From Candidatus Nomurabacteria bacterium (GTDB lineage Bacteria > Patescibacteriota > Minisyncoccia > Phycocordibacterales > UBA9973): a stretch of DNA of 40,334 bases. A model generated the notes under the pieces. The model was not told where the DNA came from. It saw only the letters and a program-made list of their open reading frames with translations, and searched no databases. A program made the position numbers and the translations under genes. This document shows, piece by piece, positions 37,481-40,334 of the stretch (within the stretch, counting starts at the first letter, position 1; the number at the start of each line of letters is the position of its first letter). The stretch is from contig CAIOXK010000026.1 in the NCBI GenBank assembly GCA_903862255.1, positions 1 to 40,334 of the forward strand, written 5' to 3'.

Positions 37481-37610
37481 ACTAATCTCTAAGCAGTCAG
37501 CCACAGGTTCTAAGTGTTTGCGCAGGACGTTTTGGTTTCGACTGGGGCTATCCTATAATCATGCTTTACTTATATGTCAACGCACATATAAGGACTGTTT
37601 AGAGATTAGT
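37481..37610 (+). ncRNA. Structured RNA candidate containing tmRNA 5'-end-like motif
   Basis: Outer 18-bp stem 37481-37498/37593-37610 (one G.U), inner 9-bp hairpin 37569-37592, GGACGTTTTGGTTTCGACTGGGG at 37525-37547; terminator at 37655-37690. Confidence 0.4.
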
Positions 37611-37654
37611 GAATTTTTTGTAACAATCGTTGTTGATAAAACATAAGCAATAAA

Positions 37655-37690
37655 AACAAAAACACCTCCTTGTATGGGGGTGTTTTTGTT
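37655..37690 (+). terminator. Intrinsic terminator
   Basis: AACAAAAACACCTCC-TTGTAT-GGGGGTGTTTTTGTT (15 bp, one G.U) then TGTTT. Confidence 0.75.
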
Positions 37691-37695
37691 TGTTT

Positions 37696-37724
37696 AATAA
37701 ATTAGGGGACAGTCCCTATTTATT
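37696..37724. repeat. Left REP-like palindrome flanking RAYT
   Basis: AATAAATTAGGGGACAGTCCCTATTTATT; core GGGACAGTCCC at 37706-37716. Confidence 0.65.
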
Positions 37725-37768
37725 CTTCAAATAAAATTGATGATCAATAATAGAAAATGGTAAGTATG

Positions 37769-38299
37769 CCCAGAAAACCCAGAAACGATAGTGGTGGAAA
37801 GATTTATCATGTATTAAATAGAGCAAATAATAAAGCTAAGATATTTAACAATCACTCGGATTATGCACTTTTTGAGAACTTGTTAATAAAGGCTGTAAAA
37901 CGTTTTAATATAAAATTATTTGCATATATAAATATGCCTAATCATTTTCATTTTGTTTTATATACACAAAACGCCGGCGATATGTCTAGGTTTATGCATT
38001 GGTTTTCGACTACATTTACTCAAACATGGCATGTTCATCACGGTACAACAGGAAATGGTCATGTATTTCAAAGCAGGTACAAATCTTTTCTTATTAAAAA
38101 CGATGAACATTTACTACAAGTTTTATTGTATATTGAAAGAAATGCCTTAAAAGCCGGATTGGTTCACCGGGCCGAGTCATGGAGGTGGGGCAGTGCCTTT
38201 ATAAAAAAATATGGAAACAAAAAGCAAAGAAATATGTTAACTGACTTGCCTATTCAAATTTCAAAAAATTATCAAGATATTTTAAATAATATACAGTGA
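37769..38299 (+). CDS. REP-associated tyrosine transposase (IS200-like Y1_Tnp, HUH)
   Basis: MPRKPRNDSGGKIYHVLNRANNKAKIF; INMPNHFHFVLYTQ (HUH-type HFH); YIERNALKAGLVHRAESWRWGSA; start trimmed to 37769. Confidence 0.92.
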   Translation, partial: PRKPRNDSGGKIYHVLNRANNKAKIFNNHSDYALFENLLIKAVKRFNIKLFAYINMPNHFHFVLYTQNAGDMSRFMHWFSTTFTQTWHVHHGTTGNGHVFQSRYKSFLIKNDEHLLQVLLYIERNALKAGLVHRAESWRWGSAFIKKYGNKKQRNMLTDLPIQISKNYQDILNNIQ

Positions 38300-38311
38300 T
38301 TTTTTTAAACA

Positions 38312-38336
38312 AAAAACAGGGACTGTCCCTGTTTTT
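38312..38336. repeat. Right REP-like palindrome; may double as pilB terminator
   Basis: AAAAACAGGGAC-T-GTCCCTGTTTTT, perfect 12-bp arms; ends 6 nt before the pilB stop. Confidence 0.75.
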
Positions 38337-38342
38337 CCATAT

Positions 38343-40046
38343 TTATTTTCTTTCGCTTAGGTCTACTACGGAAGCGAGTTCTTCGAAGTCGGTAATACCT
38401 TGGAGGATTTTCACAATACCATCCTCGCGCATGTCGAGGGTACCTTGCTTATCTGCTATTGCTTTGATGTCACGCTCTGTAGGGTTAGAGAGAATGATGT
38501 GTTCAATATTTGCATCCATTTCTACTACTTCGAATACACCGAGTCGTCCTTTGTATCCTGTCTTACCACAAATATCACAACCTTTGGCTGCCCATACTGT
38601 AGACACATCACGGTGTACTCCGAATTGCTCCATATTTTTTCCTAGAGCAACAGCATTGTTCCAGATCATATCAACAGTGGTTTTTTCTTCAGAGGTAATA
38701 GGTCGTTCGTATTTACACTTTTTACAAAGTACACGCACTAGACGTTGGGCAATAGAAAGCGAAAGTGCTGATACAAGAATCTTTGGATTAACATCAAGGT
38801 CAATCAAGCGGGGGATCACACCAGAAGCATTATTGGTGTGTAGTGTTGAAAATACGATGTGGCCAGTCAACGCAGATTCAACTGCAATTTTTGCTGTTTC
38901 GGAGTCGCGTATTTCTCCGACCATGATTACGTCTGGGTCCTGACGAAGAGCAGAACGAAGTCCTTCCAAAAAGGTATAGCCCTTTTTATGGTCTACTTGT
39001 GTTTGTGTAATACCAGTTAGGTGATATTCAATAGGGTCTTCAATGGTAATAATTTTTAATTCGTCACTAAAGATTTTTTGTAGGAAGGCATAGAGTGTTG
39101 TTGTTTTACCAGACCCTGTAGGACCAGTAAGAAGCACCATGCCGTTTGGTTTTTTAATACCCTTCATGAAGATGTCATACAGTGGTGCAGAAATACCAAG
39201 CGCATCGAGTTGTACGCGAATAGATTTTGGATTCAATATACGCAATACAATTGACTCACCATATGCCCCGGGAATCATTGATGTACGGAAACTAATTTCG
39301 TCTGTACCAAGAAAAGCACTGAAGCGCCCATCTTGAGGAACTGAGCTAATAGTAAGCTTCAACCCTGAGAGTAATTTGATACGGGTATTGATTTGTTTAT
39401 ATGTATTGAAATTAACTTTTGTAATGATGTGTAATACACCATCCAAACGAAAACGGATTTCTACATCATCTTGCATTGGTTCTACATGCACATCAGATGC
39501 TCCGATACCGATACCTGCTCCTAAAATAATTTCCAAAATACGAGAAAGATGGTGGACAGAGCTACTTTCATTAACTGCTTCAACAATTACACGCATTGCA
39601 TCATCTATTGTTTTCACAGTTTGACTGAGGTTTAGTAGGACATCAGGAGATACATCAAGACCGCCTGCACGAGAACGTGTAGCATACGAAAGATCGGTAT
39701 AGTGAGACCATACTTTCTCAATACTTTTTTCACTAGTCATTACCATTACTACTTCGTAACCCTCGCCTTCGATGAGTGTTTTGGCTTGCTGTGCCCCAAG
39801 CGCATTTGGCGAACGTACAGCAAGAAACAATTTTTTGTCGATAAGTTTATAGGGACCAACATCAAAAGACCGAGCCTGCTCTTCTGTTAATAGGCGAATA
39901 GCATCATTGTCGATTGATTGAGAGAGTAGGTTCACATACTGAAGGCCATATTGTGATTGTGCTAGCATCGCAACAACATCTTCCTCTTCTTCTTCACGAA
40001 GATTTTTTATTCTTTTGAGTTGATCAGTTTCATCGAATTGCACCAT
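38343..40046 (-). CDS. PilB/GspE-family type II/IV pilus assembly ATPase
   Basis: GMVLLTGPTGSGKTTTLYAFLQ; IITIEDPIEYHLTGITQTQVDHKKGYTF; RQDPDVIMVGEIRDSETAKIAVESALTGHIVFSTLHTN; CxxC...CxxC; start trimmed from 40175 to MVQFDETDQL. Confidence 0.94.
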   Translation of the reverse strand: MVQFDETDQLKRIKNLREEEEEDVVAMLAQSQYGLQYVNLLSQSIDNDAIRLLTEEQARSFDVGPYKLIDKKLFLAVRSPNALGAQQAKTLIEGEGYEVVMVMTSEKSIEKVWSHYTDLSYATRSRAGGLDVSPDVLLNLSQTVKTIDDAMRVIVEAVNESSSVHHLSRILEIILGAGIGIGASDVHVEPMQDDVEIRFRLDGVLHIITKVNFNTYKQINTRIKLLSGLKLTISSVPQDGRFSAFLGTDEISFRTSMIPGAYGESIVLRILNPKSIRVQLDALGISAPLYDIFMKGIKKPNGMVLLTGPTGSGKTTTLYAFLQKIFSDELKIITIEDPIEYHLTGITQTQVDHKKGYTFLEGLRSALRQDPDVIMVGEIRDSETAKIAVESALTGHIVFSTLHTNNASGVIPRLIDLDVNPKILVSALSLSIAQRLVRVLCKKCKYERPITSEEKTTVDMIWNNAVALGKNMEQFGVHRDVSTVWAAKGCDICGKTGYKGRLGVFEVVEMDANIEHIILSNPTERDIKAIADKQGTLDMREDGIVKILQGITDFEELASVVDLSERK

Positions 40047-40067
40047 ATGGTTATAGTATACATGAAA

Positions 40068-40097
40068 AAGCCCTCTTATTTTTTGATAAGAGGGCTT
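40068..40097 (-). terminator. Intrinsic terminator of the gene at the right edge
   Basis: AAGCCCTCTTAT-CAAAAA-ATAAGAGGGCTT then TTT on the minus strand. Confidence 0.75.
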
Positions 40098-40119
40098 GAA
40101 GTACAGTAGTGCGTTTGTA

Positions 40120-40334
40120 TTAATGATGTACACCTGAAGGGGGTGGTGTGGGTGGTGGTTGATAGCCACCGCCACTTTTTATTACCCTCGGTGCAGTTTT
40201 TAGAATGGGGTGAAAAGTTTTCGCAGTATCCTTTTTTATAGCAGGACTAAACGAGGTATTGTTTGTTGTAATAAAACCAAGCTTTTTTTTAATTGCAGTA
40301 ACTACAGTATGGTAGTCAAGTACAATCGCGTAAC
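40120..40334 (-). CDS. C-terminal fragment of an unknown protein truncated by the window edge; Pro/His tail
   Basis: Hand translation: ...YAIVLDYHTVVTAIKKKLGFITTNNTSFSPAIKKDTAKTFHPILKTAPRVIKSGGGYQPPPTPPPSGVHH*; followed by the terminator at 40068-40097. Confidence 0.6.
   Translation of the reverse strand, partial: YAIVLDYHTVVTAIKKKLGFITTNNTSFSPAIKKDTAKTFHPILKTAPRVIKSGGGYQPPPTPPPSGVHH

Larger units (their letters stand above)
37696..38336 (+). mobile_element. RAYT (REP-associated tyrosine transposase) unit
   Basis: Y1-transposase ORF bracketed by inverted GGGAC(A/T)GTCCC palindromes. Confidence 0.65.

Noticed and set aside
37501-37520. CCACAGGTTCTAAGTGTTTG as the T-arm of a permuted tmRNA
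   Set aside because: Loop TTCTAAG lacks the TTCRA consensus and flanking bases do not form a 5-bp T-stem.
38296-38943. 215-aa plus-strand ORF overlapping pilB
   Set aside because: Antisense to the conserved PilB C-terminal domain; starts in the RAYT flank.
1-40334. Possible CRISPR array, prophage or restriction-modification system
   Set aside because: No regularly spaced direct repeats, phage structural genes or R-M motifs were recognised on either strand.

Overview
AT-rich 40.3 kb chromosomal window whose gene content and order look like a Patescibacteria/CPR (probably Parcubacteria-type) genome; that assignment is an inference from gene content only. It contains a replication-origin-like neighbourhood: yidC-yidD-rnpA-rpmH on the minus strand facing dnaA-dnaN-DUF721-like on the plus strand, with DnaA boxes on both sides of dnaA. 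Housekeeping genes present include xer-type recombinase, rpsO, comM, uvrD/pcrA, rsmA, PBP1A, tyrS, ruvC, ruvB and a pilB/gspE-type ATPase. The main accessory feature is a ~15.5 kb plus-strand cluster (9385-24852) encoding a stripped-down type IV secretion-like machine: a VirB6-like polytopic protein with a long cytoplasmic tail, a PrgI-family protein, a VirB4 apparently split into two ORFs, a protein fusing a VirB2/TrbC-like segment to a VanY/M15-type peptidase, and several secreted proteins of unknown function. I saw no relaxase or coupling ATPase. Other points of interest: a recurrent extended -10 element placed exactly 6 nt before the start codon of many genes (predicting leaderless mRNAs), a comM start codon inside a 12-bp hairpin, an ATG-free promoter-to-terminator transcript at the left edge (candidate ncRNA), a tmRNA-5'-end-like structured RNA next to a RAYT transposase flanked by GGGAC(A/T)GTCCC palindromes, a SET-domain protein, and a very acidic 75-aa protein. 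No tRNA, rRNA or CRISPR array was recognised.
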